This document shows, one piece after another, positions 24,685-36,150 of a stretch of 39,909 nt of DNA. The DNA lies in the NCBI GenBank assembly GCA_017501255.1, contig JAFVXE010000024.1, forward strand, positions 1-39,909, read 5' to 3'. The notes below the pieces were generated by a model. The model saw only the letters and a list, made by a program, of their open reading frames with translations, was not told the DNA's origin and ran no database searches. Within the stretch, counting starts at the first letter, position 1. Each line of letters begins with the position of its first letter. The translations under genes were made by a program, and so were the position numbers. The DNA comes from Clostridia bacterium (lineage in GTDB: Bacteria; Bacillota; Clostridia; Christensenellales; Aristaeellaceae).

Positions 24685-25692
24685 ATGAACCATACCGTGA
24701 TTCCGGCACACTATGAGCCCAAGCTCTCTTTGTACGAAACCCAGGCTGCCATCAGCCTCATCAAGCGTACTTTTCAGGATCATCTGTCCATGGCGCTGAA
24801 TTTGAAGCGTGTATCTGCGCCTTTGTTCGTGGATCCCGCCACCGGCCTCAATGATGACCTGAATGGCGTGGAACGTCCTGTTTCCTTTGATATCCCTGCT
24901 GCCCAGATGGAGGCGCAGGTGGTGCATTCCCTGGCCAAGTGGAAGCGCATGGCGCTGTACCGCTATGATATCCACCCGGGCAAGGGCATTTATACGGATA
25001 TGAACGCTATTCGCCGGGATGAGGAACTGGACAATCTCCATTCCATCTATGTGGACCAGTGGGACTGGGAGCGGGTTATCACCCGGGAGATGCGCACCGA
25101 GCACTTCCTCAAGTCCACTGTGCGGGATATTGTGCAGTGCATCAGCGATGCGTCTTTGATCGTCAATGGGCGATATCCCAAACTGCGCACCCAGCTGCCC
25201 GGCAAGGTGACTTTCATCACTTCCGAGGAGCTTTTGCAGCGCTATCCCGACAAGACCCCCAAGGAGCGGGAATACCTGATCACCAAGGAATATTCCGTGG
25301 TGTTCATTATGGGGATTGGTCACAAGCTGTCCAATGGCAAGCCCCATGATGGCCGTGCCCCCGACTATGACGACTGGAACCTGAATGGCGACCTGTTCTA
25401 TTACTGCCCCACGCTGGATTGTGCCATGGAGGTCAGCTCCATGGGTATCCGAGTGGACAGCAAAACGCTGGATGAGCAACTGACGCTGGCCAATTGTGAC
25501 CATCGTCGCAGTCTGACCTATCATAAGATGCTTTTGGATGGCGAACTGCCCCTGACCATCGGCGGTGGTATCGGCCAGAGCCGCCTGTGTATGCTGATGC
25601 TGGGCAAGGCCCACATTGGCGAGGTGCAGTCCTCCATCTGGGATGGGGATACCCAGCGCAAGTGCCGGGAAGCGGGCATTACGCTGCTGTAA
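24685..25692 (+). CDS. asnA: Aspartate-ammonia ligase (asparagine synthetase A)
   Basis: Protein of 335 residues, near the usual 330. The start M-N-H-T-V-I-P is 7 bases after AAGGAGG; an upstream in-frame codon at 24643 has no ribosome site. Recognised blocks are L-F-V-D-P-A-T-G-L-N-D-D-L-N-G, V-H-S-L-A-K-W-K-R, Y-V-D-Q-W-D-W-E and G-G-G-I-G-Q-S-R-L, the class II aminoacyl-tRNA-synthetase-like core. It makes asparagine from aspartate, ammonia and ATP. No T-box is seen in the short upstream gap. Confidence 0.96.
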   Translation: MNHTVIPAHYEPKLSLYETQAAISLIKRTFQDHLSMALNLKRVSAPLFVDPATGLNDDLNGVERPVSFDIPAAQMEAQVVHSLAKWKRMALYRYDIHPGKGIYTDMNAIRRDEELDNLHSIYVDQWDWERVITREMRTEHFLKSTVRDIVQCISDASLIVNGRYPKLRTQLPGKVTFITSEELLQRYPDKTPKEREYLITKEYSVVFIMGIGHKLSNGKPHDGRAPDYDDWNLNGDLFYYCPTLDCAMEVSSMGIRVDSKTLDEQLTLANCDHRRSLTYHKMLLDGELPLTIGGGIGQSRLCMLMLGKAHIGEVQSSIWDGDTQRKCREAGITLL

Positions 25693-25715
25693 CAGACTGA
25701 AAATCAGGTACCCGT

Positions 25716-25745
25716 GCAGTCTCCGTTCCATCGGGCGGAGGCTGC
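25716..25745 (+). other. Hairpin between asnA and the kinase-like gene
   Basis: A 10-bp stem with one G-T pair (25716-25725 with 25736-25745) lies 24 bases after asnA. No T-run, so read-through into the next gene is plausible. Confidence 0.45.
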
Positions 25746-25770
25746 AATGCGGTTGAAGGAAGGATAAGGA

Positions 25771-26607
25771 ATGAACAGCATTGATCTGGTGATCAAGATC
25801 GGTTCCATGGCGTTGATCCAGAAAGAGGACAACGTGATTGACTATAATGTTTTCCAGCGGCTGGGCAACGCATTGCGCCCCGGTATGCTGCTGGTGACCA
25901 GCGGTGCTGCGGAAATCGGCCGTCTGGATTACATCCAGCGCACCGGCTGCGAGCTGGGCGGCATGACGGAACAGGACAAGGTGGACTATTCCGCCCAGGG
26001 GCAGACCATCCTGATGAACACCTACCGCAGCTTTATCCGTCCGGAATACGGTGTGCGGCAGGTGCTGGTGGAGCATAATCATTTCAACGATCCCCAGCGG
26101 CGGGAGCATATCCGCCATTTGCTGGAGCGGGCAGCGGCACAGGCTTCCATCCCGATTGTCAACTATAACGACCCCGTCAGCGATGAGGAAGTGCGCAAGA
26201 TGGAGCTGGCCAGCGTCCGTGCCAAGGGGCTGGAAGCGGTGGAATGCGTGGACAATGATGAGACCGCCGAGGTGATTGCCCAGTTGGTGGGGGCCAAAAC
26301 CCTGATTCTTCTGACCAGCACCGAGGGCATCTACCTGGATAAGAATGACCCTTCCACCCTTGTGCGGGAAGTAATGGCAGGAAGTTTTGAGGAACTCAAA
26401 GCCAAAGTGGAAGAGCTGATGGAGCACTGCAACGGCGCCAGCCGCAGCGGTGCCAATGGTGCCAAAGCCAAGCTGGCTTATGCGCTCCGGGCTGCCGAAC
26501 AGGGCACCACGGTGATCATTGCCAATGCCAAACACCATATTGATGATCTGCTGAAGGGCAAAGTGCCCTGCACCAAGCTGGGGCTCAGCAATGGAGGGAA
26601 AGCATGA
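25771..26607 (+). CDS. Amino-acid-kinase-family protein, glutamate-5-kinase-like
   Basis: Protein of 278 residues. The ProB-like landmarks are V-I-K-I-G-S near the N-terminus, L-V-T-S-G-A-A-E-I-G, N131-Y-N-D134 where ProB has N-E-N-D, V-D-N-D for the phosphate-site V-G-D-N-D, and L-L-T-S-T-E-G-I-Y near the C-terminal half. The stretch between N-Y-N-D and V-D-N-D is about 15 residues longer than in E. coli ProB, there is no PUA domain, and no proA lies nearby. It may phosphorylate glutamate or another carboxylate or phosphate compound. It overlaps the next gene by 4 bases. Confidence 0.7.
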   Translation: MNSIDLVIKIGSMALIQKEDNVIDYNVFQRLGNALRPGMLLVTSGAAEIGRLDYIQRTGCELGGMTEQDKVDYSAQGQTILMNTYRSFIRPEYGVRQVLVEHNHFNDPQRREHIRHLLERAAAQASIPIVNYNDPVSDEEVRKMELASVRAKGLEAVECVDNDETAEVIAQLVGAKTLILLTSTEGIYLDKNDPSTLVREVMAGSFEELKAKVEELMEHCNGASRSGANGAKAKLAYALRAAEQGTTVIIANAKHHIDDLLKGKVPCTKLGLSNGGKA

Positions 26608-27125
26608 AGCCGGAAACCCTTTGGCTGCTGACGGGCATTGCAGGTACGCTGGGCGTGCTGGTGTGCCTGTGGTGCATGATGAATAAGAAAAACGGCCTGT
26701 TGACAAGGATGAATGGTTTGCAACAGGGCTTTGCCATGCCCGATCTGCAATTCCGCTACCGTGCCCGGAAGCTCTTTGATATGCTGGATGCGGTGGGGGA
26801 TGAGGGCAAACAGTTGATGATCCGCTTCTGGATTGTGGATCTGCCCCTGATTGCCAGTATGTTTGCCATGATGGCGGCGGTTGCCAACAATATTGCCACC
26901 ATCCGCTGGATCGCCGTCCTGATGATGTGGAGCAATATTGTTCGTTGCGGGGCGGACTTGCTGGAAGATTTGCTGCTGATGGCTGCCGTGGCTCCCTATC
27001 CTGCGAAAAAGCGCCCCTTGCTTGCGGATGCAGCTGGTGTGGCGACAGCCATTAAGTGGGTGGCGGCTGTTTTGTGGGTGGCTGGAATGTTTCTGAATCT
27101 GTTTCTCCGGGGATGGAGTCTGTAA
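26604..27125 (+). CDS. Small membrane protein of unknown function
   Basis: Protein of 173 residues with about four hydrophobic helices (near residues 7-25, 75-95, 97-115 and 145-168). A basic-polar stretch of about 45 residues lies between the first and second. I do not recognise the family. Its start overlaps the kinase-like stop by 4 bases, so the two are translationally coupled and may act together. Confidence 0.7.
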   Translation: MKPETLWLLTGIAGTLGVLVCLWCMMNKKNGLLTRMNGLQQGFAMPDLQFRYRARKLFDMLDAVGDEGKQLMIRFWIVDLPLIASMFAMMAAVANNIATIRWIAVLMMWSNIVRCGADLLEDLLLMAAVAPYPAKKRPLLADAAGVATAIKWVAAVLWVAGMFLNLFLRGWSL

Positions 27126-27135
27126 ATTGCAAAGA

Positions 27136-27175
27136 AAACAGGCTGTTGCAAGAGAACGCTTGCAGCAGCCTGTTT
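27136..27175. terminator. Bidirectional terminator
   Basis: A 17-bp stem with one G-T pair (27136-27152 with 27159-27175) with A-rich left and T-rich right edges. It closes both the plus-strand kinase/membrane pair and the minus-strand glycosyltransferase. Confidence 0.9.
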
Positions 27176-27192
27176 CCTTTGGTGGTTGTTTC

Positions 27193-28836
27193 CTATTCAG
27201 TACGCTGGTAAATCCGGATTAGTGCATTGCCATAGCTGTTGGTTTCTGTCAGCAGGGTATAGTTTTCGGGAAGCGGTTGCCCGTACATCTCATGGTAGCC
27301 AAGGTTTACGACGATCAGATCCGCAGTTGTGTCGTTGACTTGGGAGCGTTCCAGCCGATTCCGCAAAGAGGCGGGCAGCGCTTCTTCGTAGATTTCCAGC
27401 GCCAGATAAGTGACGGGATCCAAAGCAGTGCAGGTGAGCGGTTCCTCGGAATCCTGCTGTGCAATGGCATCTTTCAGCGCATCCACCAGGGATACATTCC
27501 AGTAATCCAGCTCCATGCCCGCCTCCAGCGGCACAGGGTTCAAAAAACGGCCTACAGCATTCACATAAGCGTATTGATAGGGGTGGTTGAGGATGATGCC
27601 CACGGTGCTGGTCAGGAAGCAAAAAACGGCCATTACAAGGGCAAGAACCTGCTGCCAGCGGCGGTTGTTTTTCTGGAAAAGCCGGATGATACATTCCAGC
27701 CCCCAGCCGCCCAGCACGGAAAGCCCTGCCAGCACGAAGTAGAAATGCCGCCAGCCATTATATACCACCGGGTTGGAGAACATGGCGTAGCAGAGGGGGG
27801 CAGCCCAGATCAAAGTAGCGCAGATGAGCAGCATGGCCGTCTGGTTGCCCAGGATCCCCTTATGATGTTTCCAGCAATAGCCCATCGCTGCCAGCTGGCC
27901 TGCCAGATACAGTGCAAAGGCATATACCGGCACGGTGATCATCAGGTAGTAGGGCAAATAATAGAAGGGCAGGGGATTGGTGCTATGGCGGAAGATGGCC
28001 CCACGGAAGAGGATGTTGTTGTTCCAGCGGGTAAAGCCGGTGGCGTTGGCGATGAGATGCTGGAAAAACGCTGCCGGGTCATGCCACATGGCAGGGGTCA
28101 GCAGGGCATAGAAGGCGGCAAAGGAGAGCAGCGTGACAGCTGTGGCAACGATGCTGGTTTTGTTCCACTGCTTCCGGGCTGTCAGCAGCACGATGGCACC
28201 CAGTCCCATCACACCTAAGATACATACGCCGATGATCTTGGTATTGGTGCACAGTGCGCCAAAGAAAGCAAAGGCAATGCCACGCCATGCAGTTGGTTTT
28301 TCCCACAGGCACACCCCAAAGAACATGGTCAGCAGGGACAGGGCCAGCAGCACGGTATCCTTGTTGTTATAGTGCCCCTCTGCAAAGAAGCGGGGGCTCA
28401 GGTACAGAAGCATTGCGCCGGCAAAGGAAGCCAGACGGCTCATGCCCAGCTTTCGGCACAGCCCGTACAGCGCCGCCACGCCAGCCATGAACCAGCACCA
28501 GGCCAGCATATTCCACAGGGGGAACAGGCTGGGCTGATTATGATCCATACGGGTCATGACAGGGGCAAGGGGATAGAACGCCGCCATACCATGGTCGATC
28601 TCCACGGTCTCGATGATGCGGGGCAGACCGATGCTGTCATAGTACTGGATCGCTTCGCTTTCCTCGCCCAGCAGATAGTGTGCATATTCCTTCAGGTTTT
28701 CCCGAAGGATCACCGCTTCCGACTGCTGATCAAAATAGATGCCGTAATCCGGCGCAGTGAACAGCCCGATGATGAACAGGAAGAGGAAAGCCATCGCCAC
28801 CAACAGCCGGGAATGCTTTCGAATGAGTGTGTTCAT
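27193..28836 (-). CDS. Polytopic glycosyltransferase, GT39/ArnT-like
   Basis: Protein of 547 residues. A first membrane helix is followed by a loop with Y-F-D-Q-Q and a long extracytoplasmic stretch containing D-H-N-Q-P-S-L-F-P. About ten further helices and a soluble C-terminal domain of about 120 residues follow. The segment F-F-A-E-G-H-Y-N-N-K-D resembles GT39/PMT-like enzymes that move sugars from a lipid carrier. AAAGGAG stands 10 bases before ATG. It lies directly downstream of gyrA but a hairpin at 28868-28890 separates them. Acceptor unknown. Confidence 0.75.
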   Translation of the reverse strand: MNTLIRKHSRLLVAMAFLFLFIIGLFTAPDYGIYFDQQSEAVILRENLKEYAHYLLGEESEAIQYYDSIGLPRIIETVEIDHGMAAFYPLAPVMTRMDHNQPSLFPLWNMLAWCWFMAGVAALYGLCRKLGMSRLASFAGAMLLYLSPRFFAEGHYNNKDTVLLALSLLTMFFGVCLWEKPTAWRGIAFAFFGALCTNTKIIGVCILGVMGLGAIVLLTARKQWNKTSIVATAVTLLSFAAFYALLTPAMWHDPAAFFQHLIANATGFTRWNNNILFRGAIFRHSTNPLPFYYLPYYLMITVPVYAFALYLAGQLAAMGYCWKHHKGILGNQTAMLLICATLIWAAPLCYAMFSNPVVYNGWRHFYFVLAGLSVLGGWGLECIIRLFQKNNRRWQQVLALVMAVFCFLTSTVGIILNHPYQYAYVNAVGRFLNPVPLEAGMELDYWNVSLVDALKDAIAQQDSEEPLTCTALDPVTYLALEIYEEALPASLRNRLERSQVNDTTADLIVVNLGYHEMYGQPLPENYTLLTETNSYGNALIRIYQRTE

Positions 28837-28867
28837 GATATGCGCTCCTTTGATGAGTAAGAAAACA

Positions 28868-28890
28868 GGGGAGAGCGATGCGCCCTCCCC
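28868..28890 (-). terminator. Terminator of the gyrase operon
   Basis: On the minus strand a 10-bp stem with one mismatch (28881-28890 with 28868-28877) and a three-base loop, followed by T-G-T-T-T-T-C, 36 bases after the gyrA stop. Confidence 0.7.
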
Positions 28891-28926
28891 GTGGATTCCT
28901 CAGGACGGGCTGAGGATGGTAACAGA

Positions 28927-31500
28927 TCAAATATCGCTGTCGGTGGTTTCTTCCTCAGAAGGAACAGCTTCGCTCATGGTATCTTCCGGCAGCAACGCAG
29001 CGTCCGAATCGTTCATTGCGTCGCCTGCGGTCTCGTCCATCAGCCCATCCGCTACAGGCAGGTCTTCCTCCACCTGCTCCTGCTCGGCCCGGGCAACGGA
29101 GACAATCTTTGCGCCTTCGCTGATGCGCATCAGACGCACGCCCTGGGTGGCACGGCCGCTTTCACGGATGTTCTTCACGGCCATGCGGATGACGGTGCCA
29201 TCGTCAGTGATGAGCAGAATATCCTCATCCACGTTCACAGCCAAATGGGCAGCCAGTTCGCCGGTCTTGTCCGTCAGGTTCATGGCACGGATACCCATGC
29301 CGTTGCGGCCCTGTTCACGGTACTGGTCGGGATCGGTGCGCTTGCCGTAGCCATTGGTGGTGATGGCCAGCACCTGCTGACCTTCCAGCAGCATGGACAT
29401 ATCAATCAGCTCGTCGCCCTCTTTCAGGCGCATGGCGTGCACACCCATGCCGGTACGGCCGATCACACGGATGGCGCTTTCCTGGAAGCGCAGGGAACGG
29501 CCCAGACGGCTGGCAATGATCATGCTCATGTTGCCATCGGTCAGGTTGACGGCACGGAGTTCGTCATCCTCTTTCAGGGTGATGGCAATGAGGCCGCTCT
29601 TGCGCAGGTTGGCAAACTCGCTGTAAGGCGTGCGTTTGATCATGCCGTTCCGGGTCATCATCACCAGATAGTGCTCGTCCATGCCCTTGGGTACGGGGAT
29701 CATGGCGGTAACCTTTTCATCACCGGCTACCTGCAAAAGGTTGACGATGGCCATGCCACGGGCAGTGCGTCCCGCTTCGGGAATCTGGTAGCACTTCAGG
29801 TTGTACACACGGCCCCGGTTGGTGAAGAACATGATCTCATCGTGGGTGTTGACCACGATCATGCGCTCCACAAAGTCCTCATCCCGGGTCGCCATGCCTG
29901 TAACGCCCTTGCCGCCACGGTGCTGGGCACGGTAGGTGCTCTTGGGCAGGCGCTTCACATAGCCCAGGTGGCTCATGGTGACCACCATATCGTCGGCCTG
30001 AATCAGGTCTTCGATGTCGATCTCGCCTTCCATATGGGTCAGCTCGGTGCGGCGGTCATCGGAGAATTTATCCCGGATGGCAGCCAGTTCGTCCTTGATA
30101 ACGCCCATCAGCAGGGTTTCATCCGCCAGCAGGCTGCGCAGATAGGAGATGGTCTTCATCAGCTCGTCGTATTCGGCCATCAGCTTGTCCCGTTCCAGAC
30201 CGGTCAGGCGGGCCAGACGCATATCCAGAATCGCCTGTGCCTGCTTGTCGCTGAAGCCGAAGGTTTCCATCAGGCGTTCCCGGGCAGTGGGGGTATCCGC
30301 ACTGGACTTGATGATCTGCACGATCTCGTCGATGTGATCCAGCGCCTTGATGAGACCCTCCAAAATGTGGGCACGGGCTTCCGCTTTGGCCAGATCATAC
30401 TGGGTGCGGCGGGTGACGACTTCCTTCTGGTGACGGATGTAGTGATAAAGAATCTCCCGCAGGGTGAGCACCTTGGGCACGCCGTCCACCAGCGCCAGCA
30501 TATTGGCGCCGAAGGTCTCCTGCATGGAGGTGTGCTTGTAGAGGTAGTTGAGCACCACGGTGGGGTGTACATCCCGCTTCAGCTCGATGACGATACGCAT
30601 ACCCTTGCGGTCGCTCTCGTCACGGATATCGCTGATGCCTTCCAGCTTCTTTTCGTGTACCAGCTCGGCGATCTTTTCCACCAGACGGGCCTTGTTGACC
30701 ATGTAAGGGATCTCCGTGACCACGATGCGGTTCCGGTTGTTCTGCATGGCCTCGATCTCGGTACGGGCACGCACCACGATGCGGCCGCGGCCGGTATGAT
30801 AGGCAGCCCGAACGCCGCTGTGGCCCAGAATGATGCCGCCGGTGGGGAAGTCGGGGGCCTTGATGAACTGCATCAGGTCATCCACGGTGCAGTCGGGGTT
30901 GTCGATCATGTGGATGCAGCCGTCGATGACTTCTTTCAGGTTGTGGGGCGGGATGTTGGTGGCCATACCCACGGCAATGCCGCTGGAACCGTTTACCAGC
31001 AGGTTGGGGTATCGGGCAGGCAGCACTTCGGGCTGGAGCAGGGTTTCGTCAAAGTTGGGGTAGAAGTCAACCGTGTCCTTGTCAATTTCGCCAAGGAGGT
31101 GCAGAGTCAGCTTTTCCATGCGGGCTTCGGTGTAACGCATGGCGGCTGCGCCGTCGCCGTCCACCGAGCCGAAGTTGCCCTGGCCTTCCACCAGCGGGTA
31201 GCGGATGTTGAAATCCTGCGCCAGACGCACCATGGCATCGTATACGCTGCTGTCGCCGTGGGGGTGGTATTTGCCCAGCACGTCACCCACCAGACGGGCG
31301 CTCTTGCGGAAGGGCTTGTCCGGGGTCATGCCCAGTTCGTTCATGGCATAAATGATGCGGCGGTGTACAGGCTTTAGGCCGTCCCGCACATCCGGCAGCG
31401 CACGGCTGACGATAACCGCCATGGCGTAGGACATAAAGGAACGCTTCATCTCATGCTCAAGGTCAATGGGGATGAGCTTGTCGTTGATATTGGAAGCCAT
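28927..31500 (-). CDS. gyrA: DNA gyrase subunit A
   Basis: Protein of 857 residues. The active-site tyrosine is Y123 in A-A-M-R-Y-T-E-A-R. The quinolone-determining region reads G-D-S84-S-V-Y-D88, the sensitive form. The GyrA box is Q-H-R-G-G-K-G, one residue from the usual Q-R-R-G-G-K-G, which supports gyrase over topoisomerase IV ParC. The C-terminal beta-pinwheel is followed by an acidic tail of about 50 residues. AAAGGAGTGA precedes ATG. It is the third gene of an operon with gyrB and a WG-repeat lipoprotein. Confidence 0.96.
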   Translation of the reverse strand: MASNINDKLIPIDLEHEMKRSFMSYAMAVIVSRALPDVRDGLKPVHRRIIYAMNELGMTPDKPFRKSARLVGDVLGKYHPHGDSSVYDAMVRLAQDFNIRYPLVEGQGNFGSVDGDGAAAMRYTEARMEKLTLHLLGEIDKDTVDFYPNFDETLLQPEVLPARYPNLLVNGSSGIAVGMATNIPPHNLKEVIDGCIHMIDNPDCTVDDLMQFIKAPDFPTGGIILGHSGVRAAYHTGRGRIVVRARTEIEAMQNNRNRIVVTEIPYMVNKARLVEKIAELVHEKKLEGISDIRDESDRKGMRIVIELKRDVHPTVVLNYLYKHTSMQETFGANMLALVDGVPKVLTLREILYHYIRHQKEVVTRRTQYDLAKAEARAHILEGLIKALDHIDEIVQIIKSSADTPTARERLMETFGFSDKQAQAILDMRLARLTGLERDKLMAEYDELMKTISYLRSLLADETLLMGVIKDELAAIRDKFSDDRRTELTHMEGEIDIEDLIQADDMVVTMSHLGYVKRLPKSTYRAQHRGGKGVTGMATRDEDFVERMIVVNTHDEIMFFTNRGRVYNLKCYQIPEAGRTARGMAIVNLLQVAGDEKVTAMIPVPKGMDEHYLVMMTRNGMIKRTPYSEFANLRKSGLIAITLKEDDELRAVNLTDGNMSMIIASRLGRSLRFQESAIRVIGRTGMGVHAMRLKEGDELIDMSMLLEGQQVLAITTNGYGKRTDPDQYREQGRNGMGIRAMNLTDKTGELAAHLAVNVDEDILLITDDGTVIRMAVKNIRESGRATQGVRLMRISEGAKIVSVARAEQEQVEEDLPVADGLMDETAGDAMNDSDAALLPEDTMSEAVPSEEETTDSDI

Positions 31501-31535
31501 AGGGATGGTTCACTCCTTTAAGGTGAGGTTGGGCT

Positions 31536-32831
31536 TCAGGGCAGATGGTAAATGCCAAATGAGGAAAATACTACATTGCCAAATTTGTCGATGTAAGCAA
31601 AGCAACGGGCGCTGGGATTGAGCGCGTCGTGATAGGGGCCGGAATCCTCACAGTCAGTATAGAGAATGAGTTCTTCCTCCGTCCAGTTGTCATCAAACCA
31701 ACTGACCTGTGCCAGCCCATCCACAAACAAGTCGGCTTCATCAAAGCAGGGAGGGTACAGGACGCTTCCATCGCCGTTGAGATAACCATAGAGGGATTCA
31801 TCATCCCAGCAGAGGAATGTGTTATCCTGCGGTGTCAGCCAGAGAGGATCCACATCCACCTCATCATACCACATGGTGTAATAGGTGTTTCCCGCTGCAT
31901 CGGTCAGGGTTGCAGAATCAGCACTGGTATCCCAGCTCAAGCCTTCCTCTAAGCAATTCGTCCGCTGCTGCCCATTGGTTGTTGGAGACAGTAGGATAAA
32001 ATCTTCGAGGTTCTCTGAGGAAAAAACAATGGTGCCGGTTTCATCCAGTAAATGATAACCATTTTGCCGGTTGGCAATAAAGGAAAGATCATCATCGCAG
32101 AAATCCGCGATTTCGGGATATTCTTCCATCAGCAGTTGCCAGTCTGCATCATTCCAGCCGACCAGCCTCATAGGCTGCGCAACCGGCTGGGTTGCGGGAA
32201 CTGCGTGGTTCATGAGCGGTTGCATCCATACCCCATCGCCCATCCGCTGTCCCGTTGGGGAGAGCAGGTAGTAAATGTCGGGCATGCCGTACCACGCCGA
32301 ATCGTCAAAGAAGTGTACGCTGTATCCGTCTGTTTCGTTACCGTAGATAAAGCCTGTATCGTTCAGAAAGCGTCCATCGGTGGCGCTGAACAGAAGCATC
32401 CGGTTGTCGAGCCATTGGGTAACCAACAGACCATCGGATGTATTCGTGTAGGAAAACTCGGCATCAGAGGTTTCGGTGTCGATGGCTGCTACCGTGTTTC
32501 CAGTCCGGTCAATGATGGAATAGGCCAGAATTTCTTCATCCACGATGGTAGCCGCAAGGGCGTAGTCACCATGGGCGAAGGTGTCCAGCCAGTCCCATTG
32601 AGGCTGAACCACCCATTGGCCTACCCGGTTGATCAGCCCCCACTTCATTTCTTCACGATCATAGGCGGCATACAGGGTATCAGGCATCTCCGAAAGAACG
32701 GTCAGCCGTTCTTCCTCGGTTTGGGCGGCCATGTAGCGGCCATAGTAGTCCTCTTGGGGAAGTTCCTGTGCAAGGGCTGCGCTGCAACCCATCAGGCACA
32801 GCCCCAGCAGCAGGGAAAGAAGCCTTTTCAT
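31536..32831 (-). CDS. WG-repeat lipoprotein located between gyrB and gyrA
   Basis: Protein of 431 residues. The signal L-L-L-G-L-C-L-M-G-C-S has a lipobox (L-M-G-C), so it is exported and lipid-anchored; a possible A-L-A-Q cleavage site follows. The mature part has WG/KWG-like repeats: K-W-G-L-I-N-R-V-G-Q-W-V-V-Q-P-Q-W, then weaker ones such as S-L-Y-G-Y-L-N-G-D-G-S-V-L-Y-P-P and A-Y-I-D-K-F-G-N-V-V-F. Many Asp and Trp residues. It starts 16 bases after gyrB and ends 35 bases before gyrA, all on one strand, with no promoter seen inside. Function unknown. Confidence 0.85.
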   Translation of the reverse strand: MKRLLSLLLGLCLMGCSAALAQELPQEDYYGRYMAAQTEEERLTVLSEMPDTLYAAYDREEMKWGLINRVGQWVVQPQWDWLDTFAHGDYALAATIVDEEILAYSIIDRTGNTVAAIDTETSDAEFSYTNTSDGLLVTQWLDNRMLLFSATDGRFLNDTGFIYGNETDGYSVHFFDDSAWYGMPDIYYLLSPTGQRMGDGVWMQPLMNHAVPATQPVAQPMRLVGWNDADWQLLMEEYPEIADFCDDDLSFIANRQNGYHLLDETGTIVFSSENLEDFILLSPTTNGQQRTNCLEEGLSWDTSADSATLTDAAGNTYYTMWYDEVDVDPLWLTPQDNTFLCWDDESLYGYLNGDGSVLYPPCFDEADLFVDGLAQVSWFDDNWTEEELILYTDCEDSGPYHDALNPSARCFAYIDKFGNVVFSSFGIYHLP

Positions 32832-32847
32832 ATGCGTCCTCGCTGGA

Positions 32848-34869
<2,022 letters not shown>

Positions 34870-34950
34870 TTAAATAGCGTTTTTCACGGGATTTTTGATG
34901 GTGGAAAAGGACGAAAAAGTGAGTATTTAGGCCATCTTTCCACAAGTACT

Positions 34951-34978
34951 ATTATACCATTTTTTGATCAAAATGAAA
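34951..34978 (-). promoter_or_regulatory. Promoter of the gyrB operon
   Basis: On the minus strand a perfect TATAAT (34951-34956) with a weak TTTCAT 16 bases upstream (34973-34978). The leader before the GTG start is about 90 bases and AT-rich. Confidence 0.65.
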
Positions 34979-35032
34979 AGGGGTTCCTTCATTAATATAG
35001 ATGTGCTGCGCAGGATTGAAAAACAAAGAAAA

Positions 35033-35058
35033 AAACCCGCCGGAAAAATGGCGGGTTT
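35033..35058 (-). terminator. Terminator of the peptidoglycan-binding-domain gene
   Basis: A 9-bp stem (35033-35041 with 35050-35058, A-A-A-C-C-C-G-C-C arm) followed on the minus strand by a run of T. It lies 20 bases after the stop codon. Confidence 0.85.
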
Positions 35059-35077
35059 CAGAAAATATGAGCAGGAT

Positions 35078-35869
35078 TTACGGCTTGGCAACAGTGTTGT
35101 TGTAGGTGGATTCGGTCATGGTGCCGGTGGTGCTGCGGTTGGTGGATACCTGCCACATAATGAGTGCATCCCGGGTGGATTCGCCGAAATAGCCCTCTTT
35201 GTCCGTGATGGGACCAAAGCCGTTATGGCAGAGGTAACTCTGCAAAGAGCGCACCTCGGGGCACTCGCTGCCCAGACCCAGCACAAAGGAATCGCTGATC
35301 TTGGCCTTGCCGCCGTTGACAGCATTCAGCTTGTTCTGAGTCTTCACGCCAGCGATGCCATCGGCATACAGGCCGTGATCACGCTGGAAACGGAGAACCG
35401 CATTGCGGGTGTTGTCGCCAAACTTACCATCGATGGCGGCGTTGTAATAGCCTGCCTTCCGCAGCGCCTGCTGCAGGGAACGCACACGGTCGCCCTTCAT
35501 GCCATAGTAGATGGAGCGGGGATCCTTGATGTTCAGGGCTGCCTTTACATCGCCGTTGGCATCATGGTTGATGGCGGAGCTGCCTTCATAAAGAGCGGTG
35601 AGGGTACGGTTGCCGGGCTTGCCGTCAGCGGTGATGCTGACGGATTTCTGGAAAGCGATCACGGCTTTGCGAGTAGCGGGGCCGAATTTGCCGTCCACAC
35701 GGCCTTTGTAAAAGCCCTTCTGGCGAAGGACAGTCTGCATTTTGCGCACATCATCGCCCTGAGATCCGTAAGGGATGGTGCTGTAGGCAAGGGCTGTTGC
35801 CACAAGGGACAGCACGAGAACCAACGCTATCAGAAAGGCGATGATTTTGGTCATTCGCTTGGTATTCAT
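35078..35869 (-). CDS. Exported protein with three peptidoglycan-binding-1 domains
   Basis: Protein of 263 residues beginning M-N-T-K-R-M-T-K; GGAGGTAACCCGG directly before ATG decides this start. A basic N-terminus and a 20-residue hydrophobic helix ending near A-L-A-Y form a signal peptide or anchor. Three PG-binding-1 repeats follow, the first two with the classic L-R-K-A-G-Y-Y-x-x-x-I-D-G-K-F-G-x-x-T-R-x-A-V-x-x-F-Q pattern and the third diverged (S-Y-L-C-H-N-G-F). No hydrolase domain is joined. It probably binds the cell wall as a structural or targeting protein. Confidence 0.88.
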   Translation of the reverse strand: MNTKRMTKIIAFLIALVLVLSLVATALAYSTIPYGSQGDDVRKMQTVLRQKGFYKGRVDGKFGPATRKAVIAFQKSVSITADGKPGNRTLTALYEGSSAINHDANGDVKAALNIKDPRSIYYGMKGDRVRSLQQALRKAGYYNAAIDGKFGDNTRNAVLRFQRDHGLYADGIAGVKTQNKLNAVNGGKAKISDSFVLGLGSECPEVRSLQSYLCHNGFGPITDKEGYFGESTRDALIMWQVSTNRSTTGTMTESTYNNTVAKP

Positions 35870-35921
35870 CCGGGTTACCTCCAATGTTGCTTCGTTGCCA
35901 TCAGGCATTTGGACTATTATC

Positions 35922-35950
35922 AGTTTAGCGTGAAGAGGTCAGTTTGCCAA
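35922..35950 (-). promoter_or_regulatory. Promoter of the peptidoglycan-binding-domain gene
   Basis: On the minus strand TTGGCA (35945-35950) and TAAACT (35922-35927) with a 17-base spacer, about 55 bases before the start codon. Confidence 0.55.
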
Positions 35951-36064
35951 TCCGATTCGATGAAAACTTGGGAAATTGTAAAAGGTATGACACACTCTGT
36001 AATGAATGCAAAAACTCTGTATCAATCTCTTCATTTTTTGGTGATGATGTTTTGCTGATGATGG

Positions 36065-36093
36065 TTGTCACCAATAGCCTTTTTTGATATACT
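36065..36093 (+). promoter_or_regulatory. Promoter of the NTPase-CYTH gene
   Basis: TTGTCA (36065-36070) and TATACT (36088-36093), 17 bases apart. A small perfect hairpin (36116-36130, G-A-C-G-G-C arm) lies in the leader directly before the ribosome site. Confidence 0.7.
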
Positions 36094-36150
36094 GATAAGG
36101 ATGAAACCGTATTCAGACGGCTGGGCCGTCCGGTAAGGAGCGGAGTACAG

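Noticed and set aside
28891..31377. Very long open frame on the plus strand opposite gyrA
   Set aside because: It is antisense to a certain gyrA and its His/Val/Gly-rich translation reflects the codon pattern of the other strand.
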